Counted from the stretch's first letter, positions 9,348 to 19,190 are shown. The stretch is DNA of 64,000 nucleotides from Thioalkalivibrio thiocyanodenitrificans ARhD 1 (GCF_000378965.1 NZ_KB900536.1:3225407-3289406), one strand, 5' to 3'. Translations and numbers: made by a program. The notes: generated by a model not told the origin, from the sequence alone.

Positions 9348-9363
9348 TGTGATGGCCGTCACA
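9348..9363 (-). promoter_or_regulatory. CRP/Vfr-type operator upstream of the diguanylate cyclase gene
   Basis: TGTGA (9348-9352), six bases, TCACA (9359-9363) is a perfect match to the CRP consensus, with A-rich flanks on both sides. It lies about 78 bp upstream of the minus-strand GGDEF start at 9270 and more than 200 bp past the end of queG. The rest of 9271-9589 shows no gene or strong hairpin. Confidence 0.6.
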
Positions 9364-9589
9364 AAAACAGGGACAGGAGGGTGGTTGAAGCGGACGGGTG
9401 GTGAGAAATGGGGCGAAGCGAATATCTTGGCCCTGGCCGGGACGATTCAAGACCGGTGACACGAGGCTCACGGCGCCAGGCAGGGCTGGCGGGGCCCGTC
9501 ACCCGGCGCGTATGCCGAAGCCGGATTGTCGATGCAGGACACCGGTGCGGCTGCGGCGCATCCCGGGTGCCGTGGCGGATGCGTCCGGG

Positions 9590-10660
9590 TCAGCGGGCGC
9601 CGAGCCGGGCCAGAGCCCAGCCCGCATGTTCACGGACCAGGGCCGAAGGGTGATCCATTCGCGACTCCAGAACGGCGATGGCGTCACGGCCGGGCTCGCC
9701 GTTGCCCAGTGCCACGGCCAGATTGCGCAGCCAGCGTTCATGACCGATGCGCCGGATGGCGCTTCCCTCGGTCCGGGCAAGAAAGACGGACTTGTCCCAG
9801 GAGAACAGTGCCGCCAGGGAAGGCGCGTCCAGACCATGGCGCGCCCGGAAATCCGGTTCGGCGCTTATCCGCGCGAAGCGGTTCCAGGGGCACACCAGCT
9901 GGCAGTCGTCGCAGCCGTACACGCGGTTGCCGATCAGAGGGCGCAGGGGTTCCGGGATCGATCCCGGTAGTTCGATGGTGAGGTAGGAGATGCACAGCCG
10001 GGCATCCAGCTCGTAAGGCGCCACGATGGCCCTCGTGGGGCAGACGTCGATGCAGGCCGTGCAGGTGCCGCAACGGGCCTCGCCCGGCGGGTCCGCCGGC
10101 AGGGGCAGGTCGGTGTACAACTCGCCCAGAAAGAACCAGGAGCCCGCCTCCCGGGAGAGCAGGTTCGTGTGCTTGCCGATCCAGCCCAGCCCGGCCTTCT
10201 CCGCCAGGGCCTTCTCCAGCACGGGCGCGCTGTCCACGAACGCCCGGTAGCCGAACGGTCCGATCTCCGCCTCGATGCGCGAGGCCAGTTTCTGAAGCCG
10301 CTGGCGCATGAGCTTGTGATAGTCCCGCCCGAGGGCATAGCGGGAGATGAATCCCAGGGATGCGTCCGCCATGACCGACCAGGAGTCGCGGGCGCCGGGG
10401 GGTTGATAGTCCATGCGCACCGAGATCACCCGCAGCGTGCCGGGGCGTAACTCGCCCGGCCGCGAGCGCATTGTCCCGTGGCGCGCCATATATTCCATGT
10501 CCCCGTGACGCCCGGCCTCCAGCCAGGCCAGGAGACGGGCCTCGTGTTCATCCAGCGCCGTATCGCTGATCCCCACCTGCTGGAAGCCCAGTTCCCGGCC
10601 CCAGGTCCTGATCCGTTCCGCCAGGGCCCGGGCTTCGGCATTGGAGAGTGTCTGAGACAT
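9590..10660 (-). CDS. queG: Epoxyqueuosine reductase
   Basis: QueG reduces epoxyqueuosine to queuosine in tRNA anticodons, using cobalamin and two [4Fe-4S] clusters. The 356-residue protein has the two ferredoxin-type cysteine sets: CGTCTACIDVCPT and, later, CDDCQLVCPWN. The middle segment FVDSAPVLEKALAEKAGLGWIGKH is diagnostic of the family. HEAT-like residues occupy the C terminus. It is divergent from nnr with 100 bp between starts, as in many gammaproteobacteria. Confidence 0.96.
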   Translation of the reverse strand: MSQTLSNAEARALAERIRTWGRELGFQQVGISDTALDEHEARLLAWLEAGRHGDMEYMARHGTMRSRPGELRPGTLRVISVRMDYQPPGARDSWSVMADASLGFISRYALGRDYHKLMRQRLQKLASRIEAEIGPFGYRAFVDSAPVLEKALAEKAGLGWIGKHTNLLSREAGSWFFLGELYTDLPLPADPPGEARCGTCTACIDVCPTRAIVAPYELDARLCISYLTIELPGSIPEPLRPLIGNRVYGCDDCQLVCPWNRFARISAEPDFRARHGLDAPSLAALFSWDKSVFLARTEGSAIRRIGHERWLRNLAVALGNGEPGRDAIAVLESRMDHPSALVREHAGWALARLGAR

Positions 10661-10760
10661 GGACCTAGCTTACGTGGATGAGCCGTCTGTACAAACGGGG
10701 TTCGCTTGGAAAGTGTCTGTTGACGTTCATTTGTCGACCTCTTGCGCGGATAATGCATTC

Positions 10761-12233
10761 ATGTACCGCTCATTGCCCGCAGAACTCTACACCGCCGCGC
10801 AGGTGCGTGAACTGGACCGGCGTGCCGTTCACGATCACGGCGTCCCCGGTTATACGCTCATGGTGCGTGCCGGGCAGGCGGCCCTGGATGCCCTGCGCGC
10901 CCGGTGGCCGGATGCGCGGCGCCTGGGCGTGTTGTGCGGGCCGGGCAACAACGGCGGCGACGGCTACGTGATCGCCCGGCTTGCCCGTGCGGCGGGGCTG
11001 GACGCCTGGCTGCTGGAAGCCGCGGATCCGGCGCGGATCAAGGGAGACGCCGCACGGGCCAGGTCCGACTGGATGAAGGCCGGTGGCACCTGTCTCACCG
11101 GCGGGGATGCCTGGCCGGCGGCCGACGTGCTGGTGGACGCCCTGCTTGGCACGGGGCTGGACCGGGACGTGGAGGGACCCATGGCGGGGCTGATCGATGG
11201 CATCAACGCCGCCGGTCTGCCCGTGCTGGCCGTGGACATCCCCTCGGGGCTGCACGCCGATACCGGTGCCATCATGGGCCGCGCGGTGCATGCCGAACTG
11301 ACCGTCAGTTTCATCGGCCTGAAGACCGGGTTGTTCACGGGCGAGGGCCCCGCCCGGTGCGGGCGGGTGTCCTTCGATGCACTGGCGGTTCCGCCGGAGG
11401 TCTGCGGTGGTCTGACGCCGGCTGCCAGGCGCCTGGATGCCGCCTGTATCGGCCGGCTGGGACGCCGGGGGCGGAGTGCCCACAAGGGGGATTTCGGTCA
11501 TGTGCTGGTGGTGGGCGGTGACCGGGGCATGCCCGGGGCCGTGCGCATGGCCGGCGAGGCCGCCGCCCGCTCGGGGGCCGGGCTGGTATCCGTGGCCACC
11601 CGTCCGGATCATGCGGCCCTGCTGCCCATGTCCCGGCCGGAACTGATGGCCCACGGTGTGGCCGGTCCCGGTGACCTGTCCCCGTTGCTCGCCCGTGCCA
11701 CGGTGCTGGCGGCCGGCCCCGGGCTCGGCCGGGGCGACTGGGGCCGGGATCTGCTCGGACGGCTGCTGGAAAGCGGGTTGCCCATGGTGGTGGATGCCGA
11801 TGCCCTGAACCTGCTGGCGGCGGAACCGGTTCATCGGGAGAACTGGGTGCTCACGCCCCACCCCGGGGAGGCCGCGTGTCTGCTGGGCTGTGATGCGGCA
11901 GCCGTTCAGGCGGACCGCCCGGGCGCCGCCCTGCGCATTCGCCAGTCCTACGGCGGCGTATGCGTGCTCAAGGGGGCCGGCACCGTGATCTGCGACGGGC
12001 AGGGTGTGGCCATCTGCACCGGCGGCAATCCGGGCATGGCCAGCGGGGGCATGGGCGATGTGCTCACCGGCGTGATTGCCGGTCTGATCGCCCAGGGATT
12101 CCCGCCGTGGGAGGCGGCACGCCTGGGGGTGTGTATCCATGCGCAGGCGGCGGACCGGGCCGCCGGGCCCGGGGAACGGGGATTGCTGGCCCTGGATGTA
12201 ATCGCCGAGCTGCGCGCCGTGGTGAACCCGTGA
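10761..12233 (+). CDS. nnr: Bifunctional NAD(P)H-hydrate epimerase / ADP-dependent dehydratase
   Basis: Repairs hydrated NADH/NADPH. The N-terminal epimerase (YjeF_N) carries VLCGPGNNGGDGYVIAR and the C-terminal dehydratase (carbohydrate-kinase fold) carries HKGDFGHVLVVGG, TPHPGEAACL and GNPGMASGGMGDVLTG. 490 residues, the usual fused length. The start MYRSLPAELYTAAQV at 10761 fits homology; an upstream extension in frame has none. Its stop overlaps the GTG start of tsaE. Confidence 0.96.
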   Translation: MYRSLPAELYTAAQVRELDRRAVHDHGVPGYTLMVRAGQAALDALRARWPDARRLGVLCGPGNNGGDGYVIARLARAAGLDAWLLEAADPARIKGDAARARSDWMKAGGTCLTGGDAWPAADVLVDALLGTGLDRDVEGPMAGLIDGINAAGLPVLAVDIPSGLHADTGAIMGRAVHAELTVSFIGLKTGLFTGEGPARCGRVSFDALAVPPEVCGGLTPAARRLDAACIGRLGRRGRSAHKGDFGHVLVVGGDRGMPGAVRMAGEAAARSGAGLVSVATRPDHAALLPMSRPELMAHGVAGPGDLSPLLARATVLAAGPGLGRGDWGRDLLGRLLESGLPMVVDADALNLLAAEPVHRENWVLTPHPGEAACLLGCDAAAVQADRPGAALRIRQSYGGVCVLKGAGTVICDGQGVAICTGGNPGMASGGMGDVLTGVIAGLIAQGFPPWEAARLGVCIHAQAADRAAGPGERGLLALDVIAELRAVVNP

Positions 12234-12709
12234 CCGCGGAGGGCATCGACCTGCATCTGGCCGACGAGCCGGCCACCCTGGCCCTGGGGGCCGACCTCGC
12301 CCGCAGTTGCCCGGACGGGGCGAGGGTGGTGCATCTCACCGGCGATCTGGGCGCCGGCAAGACCACGCTGGTGCGCGGCTGGCTCCGTGCCCTGGGGCAT
12401 TCAGGCGCGGTTAAGAGTCCCACCTATACCCTGGTGGAAAGCTACGAGCCCGCCGGGCGGACCGTGCACCATTTTGACCTGTACCGGCTCACCGACCCCG
12501 AGGAACTGGAGTACCTGGGACTGGACGGTTACTTCGACGGCCGTGCCCTGTGCCTCGTGGAGTGGCCCGAACGGGGTGCCGGCATGCTCGAGGCACCGGA
12601 CCTGATCATCCGGCTGCGGGTGGATGGGCCGGGTCGGAGGGCCCACTTGCAGCCCCAGACGGAAACCGGGCGGACGTGGTTGCGGGCATTATCTGATAAA
12701 TGGCAGTAG
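12230..12709 (+). CDS. tsaE: tRNA threonylcarbamoyladenosine biosynthesis ATPase
   Basis: TsaE is the P-loop ATPase of the TsaB-TsaD-TsaE machine that makes t6A37 in tRNAs reading ANN codons. The product is 159 residues. Walker A is LTGDLGAGKTTLVRG; SPTYTLVESY and HHFDLYRL follow, as in all TsaE proteins, and LVEWPERG holds the conserved Trp-Pro-Glu. The GTG start overlaps the nnr stop (GTGA), implying coupled translation and explaining why no ATG is found. Confidence 0.95.
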   Translation: MTAEGIDLHLADEPATLALGADLARSCPDGARVVHLTGDLGAGKTTLVRGWLRALGHSGAVKSPTYTLVESYEPAGRTVHHFDLYRLTDPEELEYLGLDGYFDGRALCLVEWPERGAGMLEAPDLIIRLRVDGPGRRAHLQPQTETGRTWLRALSDKWQ

Positions 12710-12778
12710 AAAATTCCCCTATCCACATGGATTTATTGAAAAACCAGGCTTGCAATTCCCGTCAATTTGGCCAAACTT

Positions 12779-14179
12779 ATGAATCATCAGGCCAGAAGCC
12801 TTGGGGAGCCCGTCTTGAGCCAGTCGCCCGGTGATCGTCTGCGGCGCCATTTTCTGCGCAGCGCCATGCGCGCCTTCGGCGCCACGGCCGCCTCGCTGCT
12901 GCTGCCCGGTGCCTTGTGGGCAGCCGGTCGCCAGCAGGTGGAGCGGGTGCGCCTGTCCGCCCACGAGGGGCAGACCCGGCTCGTGTTCGATCTCTCCGGG
13001 CCGGTGGAGCACAGCCTGTTCACCCTGACCGACCCGCATCGGGTGGTCATCGATATCCAGGGGGCGGGGACGCGCGAGCTGTCCGTACCCTCCGTTGCGA
13101 ATTCCCATGTCTCCCGTCTGCGCTATGCCACGCGCAACGAACGCGACCTGCGGGTGGTGCTGGACCTGCGGGAACAGGCGGTGCCCAGAAGTTTCGTGCT
13201 TCGTCCGGCCGACGGGGCGGGACACCGCCTGGTAGTGGATCTGCAGCGCCGGGGCGGCGGTCCCGGCCAGGCGCCCAGGACCGTGCGTTCCGCCGAACAG
13301 CCCGGTGAGCGTCTTCGGGAAGTGGTGGTGGCCATCGATGCGGGACACGGCGGACGGGATCCGGGCGCCGTGGGTCCGGGGGGGACTTACGAGAAGGACG
13401 TGGTGCTGGCCATCGCCCGGCGGCTTGAGCGGCTGGTGAGACAGGAGCCCGGCATGACGCCGGTGATGGTGCGTACCGGAGACTACTTCCTGCCCCTTCG
13501 CGAACGTATCCGCCGGGCCCGGGACCAGCGGGCCGACCTGTTCCTGTCCATCCATGCAGATGCGGCGCCGGATCGGCGCGTACAGGGCTCGTCCGTATAT
13601 ATCCTCTCCCAGGGCGGCGCGAGCAGCGAAGCCGCCCGGTGGCTGGCGGAGCGGGAGAATGCCGCCGACCTGGTGGGCGGCGTGAAGCTGGACGACAAGG
13701 ACGACGTCCTGGCCTCGGTGCTGCTGGATCTCTCCCAGACCGGCACCATCGAGGCGAGCGCCACCCTGGCCGATGCCCTGATCGGCGATCTGCACCGCGT
13801 GGGCAAGGTGCGCAGCCGCCGTGTCGAGCGGGCCGGGTTTGCCGTTCTCACATCTCCGGACATCCCGTCCGTCCTGGTGGAGGCGGCCTACATCTCCAAC
13901 CCGGACGAGGAGCGCAAGCTGCGCACGAGCGCCTTCCAGCAGTCCCTGGCCGAGGCCCTGATGACCGGCCTACGCTCCTATTTCGACGACCATGCGCCGC
14001 CCGGCACCCGTCTGGCCGAGGCGCGCCGTGGTCGCCACGTGATCCGCAGCGGCGAGACGCTCTCCGGCATCGCCAGCCGCTATCGGGTGTCCGTCAATGA
14101 ACTGCGCCAGCGCAACAACCTCTCCAGCGACCGTATCCGCGTCGGCCAGGAACTGGTGATTCCGAGAAGAGACAGCTAG
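12779..14179 (+). CDS. amiB: N-acetylmuramoyl-L-alanine amidase (AMIN-Amidase_3-LysM, Tat-type signal)
   Basis: Periplasmic amidase that cleaves the peptide stem from muramic acid during cell separation. About 466 residues. The N terminus has a twin-arginine motif, LRRHFLRSAM, before a hydrophobic stretch ending ALWA, so Tat export is likely. Next comes an AMIN domain (RVRLSAHEGQTRLVFDLSGP), then Amidase_3 with the zinc ligands in VAIDAGHGGRDPGAVG, SIHADA and the catalytic Glu in VLVEAAYISN. A C-terminal LysM (HVIRSGETLSGIASRYRVS) binds glycan. The operon place matches amiB, but E. coli AmiB uses Sec while AmiA/AmiC use Tat. ATG 12779 is preferred; a TTG 12 bp upstream is also in frame. Confidence 0.93.
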   Translation: MNHQARSLGEPVLSQSPGDRLRRHFLRSAMRAFGATAASLLLPGALWAAGRQQVERVRLSAHEGQTRLVFDLSGPVEHSLFTLTDPHRVVIDIQGAGTRELSVPSVANSHVSRLRYATRNERDLRVVLDLREQAVPRSFVLRPADGAGHRLVVDLQRRGGGPGQAPRTVRSAEQPGERLREVVVAIDAGHGGRDPGAVGPGGTYEKDVVLAIARRLERLVRQEPGMTPVMVRTGDYFLPLRERIRRARDQRADLFLSIHADAAPDRRVQGSSVYILSQGGASSEAARWLAERENAADLVGGVKLDDKDDVLASVLLDLSQTGTIEASATLADALIGDLHRVGKVRSRRVERAGFAVLTSPDIPSVLVEAAYISNPDEERKLRTSAFQQSLAEALMTGLRSYFDDHAPPGTRLAEARRGRHVIRSGETLSGIASRYRVSVNELRQRNNLSSDRIRVGQELVIPRRDS

Positions 14180-14290
14180 AAGTGCGAAGTGTGAATTGGG
14201 AAGTGGGAAACAGGCACCCTGTCATTTCACACTTCCCAATTCACACTTCTTACTTCATATTCCCACTTCCAAATTCTTACTTCTCACTTC
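14180..14290. repeat. Intergenic inverted repeat between amiB and mutL
   Basis: A perfect 20-bp inverted repeat, GAAGTGTGAATTGGGAAGTG at 14186-14205 and its complement at 14230-14249, with a 24-bp spacer. A further run of TTCCCACTTCC/TTCTTACTTC units continues to about 14290. It begins immediately after the amiB TAG and ends just before the mutL GTG. Same family as the elements at 2.96, 16.1, 45.5 and 63.3 kb. Confidence 0.85.
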
Positions 14291-14296
14291 CGTTCC

Positions 14297-16096
14297 GTGC
14301 CCATCTCCCCCCTCCCTCCGCAGCTCGTCAACCAGATCGCCGCCGGCGAGGTGGTGGAGCGGCCTGCCTCGGTGGTCAAGGAGTTGCTTGAGAACAGTCT
14401 GGACGCGGGGGCGCAAAGCATTCAGCTGGACGTGGAGCAGGGCGGTGTCCGGCGTATCCGTATCCGTGACGACGGTTCCGGGATTCCCAGGGATGAGCTG
14501 GCGCTTGCCCTGTCGCGTCACGCCACCAGCAAGATTGCCAGCCTGGAGGATCTGGAGCGGGTGGCGAGCCTGGGGTTTCGCGGCGAGGCGCTGCCGAGCA
14601 TCGCCTCGGTCTCCCGTCTCACCCTGACCTCGTCCGCTGCGGCGTCGGGCAGCGGGTGGACCATCAGGGGAGACGGTGGTGACCGTTTCCAGGCGCCCGA
14701 GCCCGCGGCCCATCCCCCGGGCACCACGGTGGAGGTGCGCGACCTGTTCTTCAACGTGCCGGCGCGGCGCAAGTTTCTGCGTACCGAGCGTACCGAGTTC
14801 GGGCACCTGGAAGAAGTGGTGCGGCGTATCGCGTTGTCGCGCTTTGCGGTGGCATTCGAGCTCAGTCACAACCGCAAACCGGGCCTGCGCCTGCCGGCCG
14901 CCCGGGACGGGGATGCGCAGCTCGCGCGCGTGGCCGCCATCTGCGGGGAGGCCTTCGCCAGCCAGGTGGTGCACCTGGAGCACGAGGGCGCCGGGCTGAG
15001 GCTTCACGGCTGGCTGGGTCTGCCCACCTATTCCCGCAGCCAGGCGGATCTGCAGTATTTCTATGTGAACGGGCGCATGGTGCGCGACCGGCTCATCAGT
15101 CACGCGGTTCGCCAGGCCTACCAGGACGTCCTGTTTCACGGCCGCCACCCGGCCTTCGTACTCTACCTGGAGCTGGATCCGGCCCTGGTGGACGTGAACG
15201 CGCATCCGGCCAAGCACGAGGTCCGTTTCCGGGAGTCGCGCCTGGTTCATGACTTCCTGTTTCGCAGTCTGCACCGTGTGCTGGCGGAACTGCGCCCGGG
15301 GCAGGCAACGGCACCCGCCCGCCTGGAGACGCCGGATGGGCAGGTCCCGTCCGCCGGCAGCGGGGGCGCGTGGGGCGGCTACCGGGGCGGTGCCGGGGCC
15401 CAGTCCGGGCTTGGCCTTCGGGTGGCGGAGGTCATGGATGCCTACGGCGCCCTGCATCCTGCGCCGGCGGATGACGCACGGCCCGGGACCGAGGCCCCGG
15501 GCGAGGCGGCCGTGCCGCCGCTCGGCTATGCAGTCGCGCAGCTGCACGGCGTCTACATCCTCGCCCAGAACGCCGACGGCCTGGTACTGGTGGACATGCA
15601 CGCCGCCCATGAACGCATCACCTATGAGCGCCTGAAGCTCGGTTACCGGGGTGAGGGTCTGAAATCCCAGCCCCTGCTGGTGCCGGCCCGGATGAACGTG
15701 AGCCGCAGGGAGGCGGACCTGGCGGAGACCCACGCCGAGGCCTTCACCCGCTTCGGGTTCGAACTGGACCGGTCCGGCCCCGAGCAATTGCAGGTGCGGG
15801 CCGTGCCCACCCTGCTGGCGCGCGCCGATACCGAGTCCCTGGTGCGCGACGTGCTCGCCGACCTCGTCGCACACGGGGAGTCCCGCCGTGTGGAAGACGC
15901 AGTCAATGCGCTGTTGGCGACCCTCGCCTGTCACGGTTCCGTGCGGGCGAACCGCCAGCTGACGATTCCGGAAATGAACGCCCTGCTGCGCGATATGGAA
16001 GCCACCGACCGCAGCGGCCAGTGCAACCATGGACGGCCCACCTGGGTGCAGCTGTCCATGGGGCAGCTGGATAAGCTCTTTTTAAGGGGGAAGTGA
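14297..16096 (+). CDS. mutL: DNA mismatch repair protein MutL
   Basis: MutL links MutS mismatch recognition to MutH/UvrD action. The 599-residue protein has the GHKL ATPase motifs [32 protein letters not shown] and GFRGEAL in the first 100 residues, then the transducer domain and a short linker. The C-terminal dimerisation domain starts near [19 protein letters not shown]. No DQHA(X)2E(X)4E endonuclease motif is seen ([14 protein letters not shown] is present at that place), so MutH-type incision is expected. GTG start. The last two codons and stop (GGGAAGTGA) lie in the next intergenic repeat. Confidence 0.96.
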   Translation: MPISPLPPQLVNQIAAGEVVERPASVVKELLENSLDAGAQSIQLDVEQGGVRRIRIRDDGSGIPRDELALALSRHATSKIASLEDLERVASLGFRGEALPSIASVSRLTLTSSAAASGSGWTIRGDGGDRFQAPEPAAHPPGTTVEVRDLFFNVPARRKFLRTERTEFGHLEEVVRRIALSRFAVAFELSHNRKPGLRLPAARDGDAQLARVAAICGEAFASQVVHLEHEGAGLRLHGWLGLPTYSRSQADLQYFYVNGRMVRDRLISHAVRQAYQDVLFHGRHPAFVLYLELDPALVDVNAHPAKHEVRFRESRLVHDFLFRSLHRVLAELRPGQATAPARLETPDGQVPSAGSGGAWGGYRGGAGAQSGLGLRVAEVMDAYGALHPAPADDARPGTEAPGEAAVPPLGYAVAQLHGVYILAQNADGLVLVDMHAAHERITYERLKLGYRGEGLKSQPLLVPARMNVSRREADLAETHAEAFTRFGFELDRSGPEQLQVRAVPTLLARADTESLVRDVLADLVAHGESRRVEDAVNALLATLACHGSVRANRQLTIPEMNALLRDMEATDRSGQCNHGRPTWVQLSMGQLDKLFLRGK

Positions 16097-16146
16097 GAAT
16101 TGGGAAGTGAGAAGTTGAACCCCAATTCCCAATTCCCAATTCCCAC
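16085..16146. repeat. Gene-end repeat between mutL and miaA
   Basis: GGGAAGTGAGAATTGGGAAG on the left faces three tandem AATTCCC units on the right, giving an imperfect hairpin. The left arm overlaps the final mutL codons and encodes its TGA (16094-16096). The right arm ends at the miaA start codon, so it fills the whole spacer and must contain or replace the miaA ribosome-binding site. Confidence 0.75.
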
Positions 16147-17076
16147 ATGTCTTTCCCTGCCATCTTCCTCATGGGCCCCACCGCTTCCGGCAAGACGGAT
16201 CTGGCGGTGGAACTGGTGCGGCGGCTGCCGCTGGAGATCATCAGCGTGGATTCGGCCATGGTCTACCGGGGCATGGACATCGGAACCGCAAAGCCCGGGC
16301 CGGAAGTCCTTGCCGAGGCGCCGCATCGGCTGATCGACATCCTGGATCCGGCCGAGCCCTACTCGGCGGCGCGGTTTCGAAAGGATGCCCTGGCCGCCAT
16401 GCGGGAGATCACCGCCGCCGGGCGCGTGCCCCTGCTGGTGGGCGGGACCATGCTCTATTTCCGCGCGCTGGAATTCGGGTTGGACCGGCTCCCGGCAGCC
16501 GATCCGGAAGTGCGCCGCGAGATCGAGGCGCAGGCGGCGGAGACCGGCTGGAGCTCCATTCACGATCGTCTGCGCCGGGTGGATCCGGATGCCGCGGCGC
16601 GCATCCATCCCAATGACCCGCAACGCCTGCAGCGCGCGCTGGAGGTCTACCTGCTCACCGGGCGCCCCCTGTCTTCCTTCCACGGGGGCCGGACGGAGGG
16701 GGTGCTGCCCTACCGGCTGCTGCGCCTTGCGCTGGTGCCCGGGGACCGGGCGGCATTGCGGGCACGAATCGCCCGGCGTTTTGACGAAATGTTGGAACTG
16801 GGCTTGATTCCCGAGGTCGAGACCTTATATCAGAGAAAGGACCTGAATCCGGGGCTTCCGGCCATTCGGGCGGTGGGTTACCGTCAGGTGTGGGCTTACC
16901 TGTCCGGGGAGTCGGATTTCGACACCATGCGGCGCCAGGCGATCACGGCCACCTGCCAGCTGGCCAAGCGGCAGTTGACCTGGATCGGAAGCTACCCCGG
17001 TTTGGTGACTCTGGAGCCAGGCGCGATGGATGTCGACTCGGTGGTGGAGCGCGTATCCAGGCATGTGATGGAGTGA
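16147..17076 (+). CDS. miaA: tRNA dimethylallyltransferase
   Basis: MiaA adds a dimethylallyl group to A37 of tRNAs reading U-starting codons. 309 residues. P-loop [11 protein letters not shown] at about 9-19, then [20 protein letters not shown], the substrate segment [10 protein letters not shown] and [11 protein letters not shown] are diagnostic. The C-terminal [11 protein letters not shown] and [12 protein letters not shown] are present. No Shine-Dalgarno sequence is apparent before the ATG: the repeat abuts it. Confidence 0.96.
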   Translation: MSFPAIFLMGPTASGKTDLAVELVRRLPLEIISVDSAMVYRGMDIGTAKPGPEVLAEAPHRLIDILDPAEPYSAARFRKDALAAMREITAAGRVPLLVGGTMLYFRALEFGLDRLPAADPEVRREIEAQAAETGWSSIHDRLRRVDPDAAARIHPNDPQRLQRALEVYLLTGRPLSSFHGGRTEGVLPYRLLRLALVPGDRAALRARIARRFDEMLELGLIPEVETLYQRKDLNPGLPAIRAVGYRQVWAYLSGESDFDTMRRQAITATCQLAKRQLTWIGSYPGLVTLEPGAMDVDSVVERVSRHVME

Positions 17077-17313
17077 GCGGGTGGAGCGCCGGCCGGTGTG
17101 CTAGACTGCCAAAAGAGGTTGATTTGTCAACGTAAAATCTGACACGGCATCCATGCGGTGAGTTGGCGGCAGCGGGTTCGAAGGTGACATTGTCCCGGTT
17201 TGCGTCGGTTAAGCTCCAGGACAGGGCCGGTCAACGTGTCGCGCAGTCGCCGCATGACAGGCCACCCAACAACAGAATTTTCCTTTTAAGCGATCGATGC
17301 CAGGAGCAAGCTC

Positions 17314-17556
17314 ATGTCAAAGGGGCAAACCTTACAAGAACCCTTCCTCAACACGTTGCGCAAGGAACGGATACCGGTGTCCATCTATCTGGTCAATGGC
17401 ATCAAGCTTCAGGGCCAGATCGATTCCTTCGATCAGTTCGTGGTGCTGCTGAAGAACACCGTCAGCCAGATGGTGTATAAGCACGCCATTTCCACCATCG
17501 TCCCCTCGCGTCCGGTGAAGCTGGCCGTGTCCGAGGACATGCAGCCCGAGGACTGA
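17314..17556 (+). CDS. hfq: RNA chaperone Hfq
   Basis: Hfq forms a hexameric ring that pairs small RNAs with mRNAs. The 80-residue protein begins [20 protein letters not shown] with proximal-face Gln8, then [19 protein letters not shown] (Sm1) and the Sm2 motif YKHAIS (YKH at 55-57). The C-terminal tail is short and acidic. GGAG lies about 10 bp before the ATG. The 237-bp spacer after miaA shows no clear consensus promoter. Confidence 0.98.
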   Translation: MSKGQTLQEPFLNTLRKERIPVSIYLVNGIKLQGQIDSFDQFVVLLKNTVSQMVYKHAISTIVPSRPVKLAVSEDMQPED

Positions 17557-17619
17557 GGGCCGCAAGGCGTGAAATTCCGGTCCGCGCGGTTCTGGCGATG
17601 AAACAGGCAGGTCAAGCGA

Positions 17620-18918
17620 TTGTTTGAAAGACCCCAGCAGGGCGAACAGGCGGTGCTCGTGCACATGGCCCTGTCCGATGCATCCCGGGATGACGACTGC
17701 GTCGAGTTCACCGACCTGGCCCGGTCCGCCGGAGCACGGCCCGTTGCGCTGGTAACCGGCGCCCGCAAGTCGCCGGACCCGCGCCTTTTCGTGGGCAGCG
17801 GCAAGGCCGAGGAGATCCGCCGTCACGTGGTCGAGCAGTGCGCGGAACTGGTCATCTTCGATCACGAGCTTTCCCCCAGTCAGGAACGCAACCTGGAGCG
17901 CCTGTTCCAGTGCCGTGTGCTGGACCGCACCGGCCTGATCCTGGACATCTTCGCGCAGCGTGCCCGCTCCCATGAGGGCAAGCTTCAGGTCGAGCTGGCC
18001 CAGTTGCGCCACATGTCCACCCGCCTGGTCCGGGGATGGACTCACCTGGAACGCCAGAAGGGCGGTATCGGCCTGCGCGGGCCGGGCGAGACGCAGCTGG
18101 AGACCGACCGCCGGCTGCTGGCCGGGCGCATCAAACAGATCCTGCGCCGGCTCGAAAAGGTGGAAGGGCAGCGCGAGCAGGGCCGCCAGTCGCGCCGACG
18201 CGCCGAGATCCCGACCGTGTCCCTGGTGGGCTATACCAACGCTGGAAAGTCCACCCTGTTCAATCGGCTTACCGGCGCCGGTGTCTACGCCGCCGACCAG
18301 CTCTTTGCCACCTTGGATCCCACCCTCCGCCGTGTGGACCTGCCGGATCAGCAGTCCATGATCCTGGCCGACACGGTGGGCTTCGTGCGCCAGCTGCCCC
18401 ACGATCTCGTCGCCGCATTCAAGGCGACGCTCACCGAGACGCGTGAGGCCAGCCTGTTGCTGCACGTGGTGGATGCCGCCGACCCGCGACGCGAGGCCAA
18501 TATAGAGCATGTGAACCGGGTCCTGAATGAGATCGGCGCGAACGATGTGCCGCAGATTCTCGTTTTCAACAAGATTGACGCCGTGCCGGATTCCGGACCG
18601 CGTCTGGTGCCCGCGGCCCATGGGGAACCGGCCCGGGTGTATCTCTCCGCGCACACCGGCGAGGGTGTGGATCTCCTGATGGAGTGGCTGGCGGATCGTT
18701 TTGCCGACTCTCTGGTACAGGGCTGGATGACGCTGCCTCCCTCGGCCGGTCGGGAGCGGGCCGGGCTTTATGAGATGGGCGCGGTACTCGCCGAAGAGCT
18801 GCAGCCCAACGGCGATATGCGCCTGGAGGTTCGTCTGCCCCGCCGGCGGCTGGAGGAACTTTTCCGTGACACCGGGCTCACTCCTCTGGTGGAGTCCGAT
18901 CGCCAGCACGTCGCCTGA
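17620..18918 (+). CDS. hflX: GTPase HflX
   Basis: HflX is a translation-factor-like GTPase that splits stalled ribosomes, notably after heat stress. 432 residues: an N-terminal HflX domain with the glycine-rich GGIGLRGPGETQLETDRR, then the G domain with G1 GYTNAGKST, G3 DTVGF and G4 NKID. The start is taken as TTG at 17620 (homology starts at FERPQQGEQAVLVH), preceded by an AGGCAGG sequence. It lies 63 bp after hfq, probably in the same operon. Confidence 0.95.
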   Translation: MFERPQQGEQAVLVHMALSDASRDDDCVEFTDLARSAGARPVALVTGARKSPDPRLFVGSGKAEEIRRHVVEQCAELVIFDHELSPSQERNLERLFQCRVLDRTGLILDIFAQRARSHEGKLQVELAQLRHMSTRLVRGWTHLERQKGGIGLRGPGETQLETDRRLLAGRIKQILRRLEKVEGQREQGRQSRRRAEIPTVSLVGYTNAGKSTLFNRLTGAGVYAADQLFATLDPTLRRVDLPDQQSMILADTVGFVRQLPHDLVAAFKATLTETREASLLLHVVDAADPRREANIEHVNRVLNEIGANDVPQILVFNKIDAVPDSGPRLVPAAHGEPARVYLSAHTGEGVDLLMEWLADRFADSLVQGWMTLPPSAGRERAGLYEMGAVLAEELQPNGDMRLEVRLPRRRLEELFRDTGLTPLVESDRQHVA

Positions 18919-19096
18919 GTCCGGACGTCGGCGCGGCAGGCCAGCACGCATTTCGGCTCATCTTCATGAATGATAGACGTTTTGGCGGCGTGTCCGGACG
19001 CTGCGGATGACCGGCACCGACACCGAAGGCGGCCCCGGCACACGGGCATCCGGACGAATCGCGCCCTCGTCGGGAGTCAGGGAATTCATCCCCGTT

Positions 19097-19125
19097 TTGC
19101 GCAACGGCAGGCCGCCCTCTAGAAT
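19097..19125 (+). promoter_or_regulatory. Sigma-70-type promoter for hflKC
   Basis: TTGCGC (19097-19102), 17 bp, TAGAAT (19120-19125), 65 bp before the hflK ATG. It would allow hflK-hflC-DUF2065 to be transcribed separately from hflX. The rest of the 272-bp spacer shows no gene. Confidence 0.5.
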
Positions 19126-19190
19126 GGCTGCCTTGTTCGGGCCGATGGACATACGCCCGCAATCGATTGTGAACGTTGGAGAACTGATAC

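Noticed and set aside
10770-12140. A 456-codon antisense frame over nnr
   Set aside because: Antisense shadow of a high-GC gene; no motif and nnr is complete on the plus strand.
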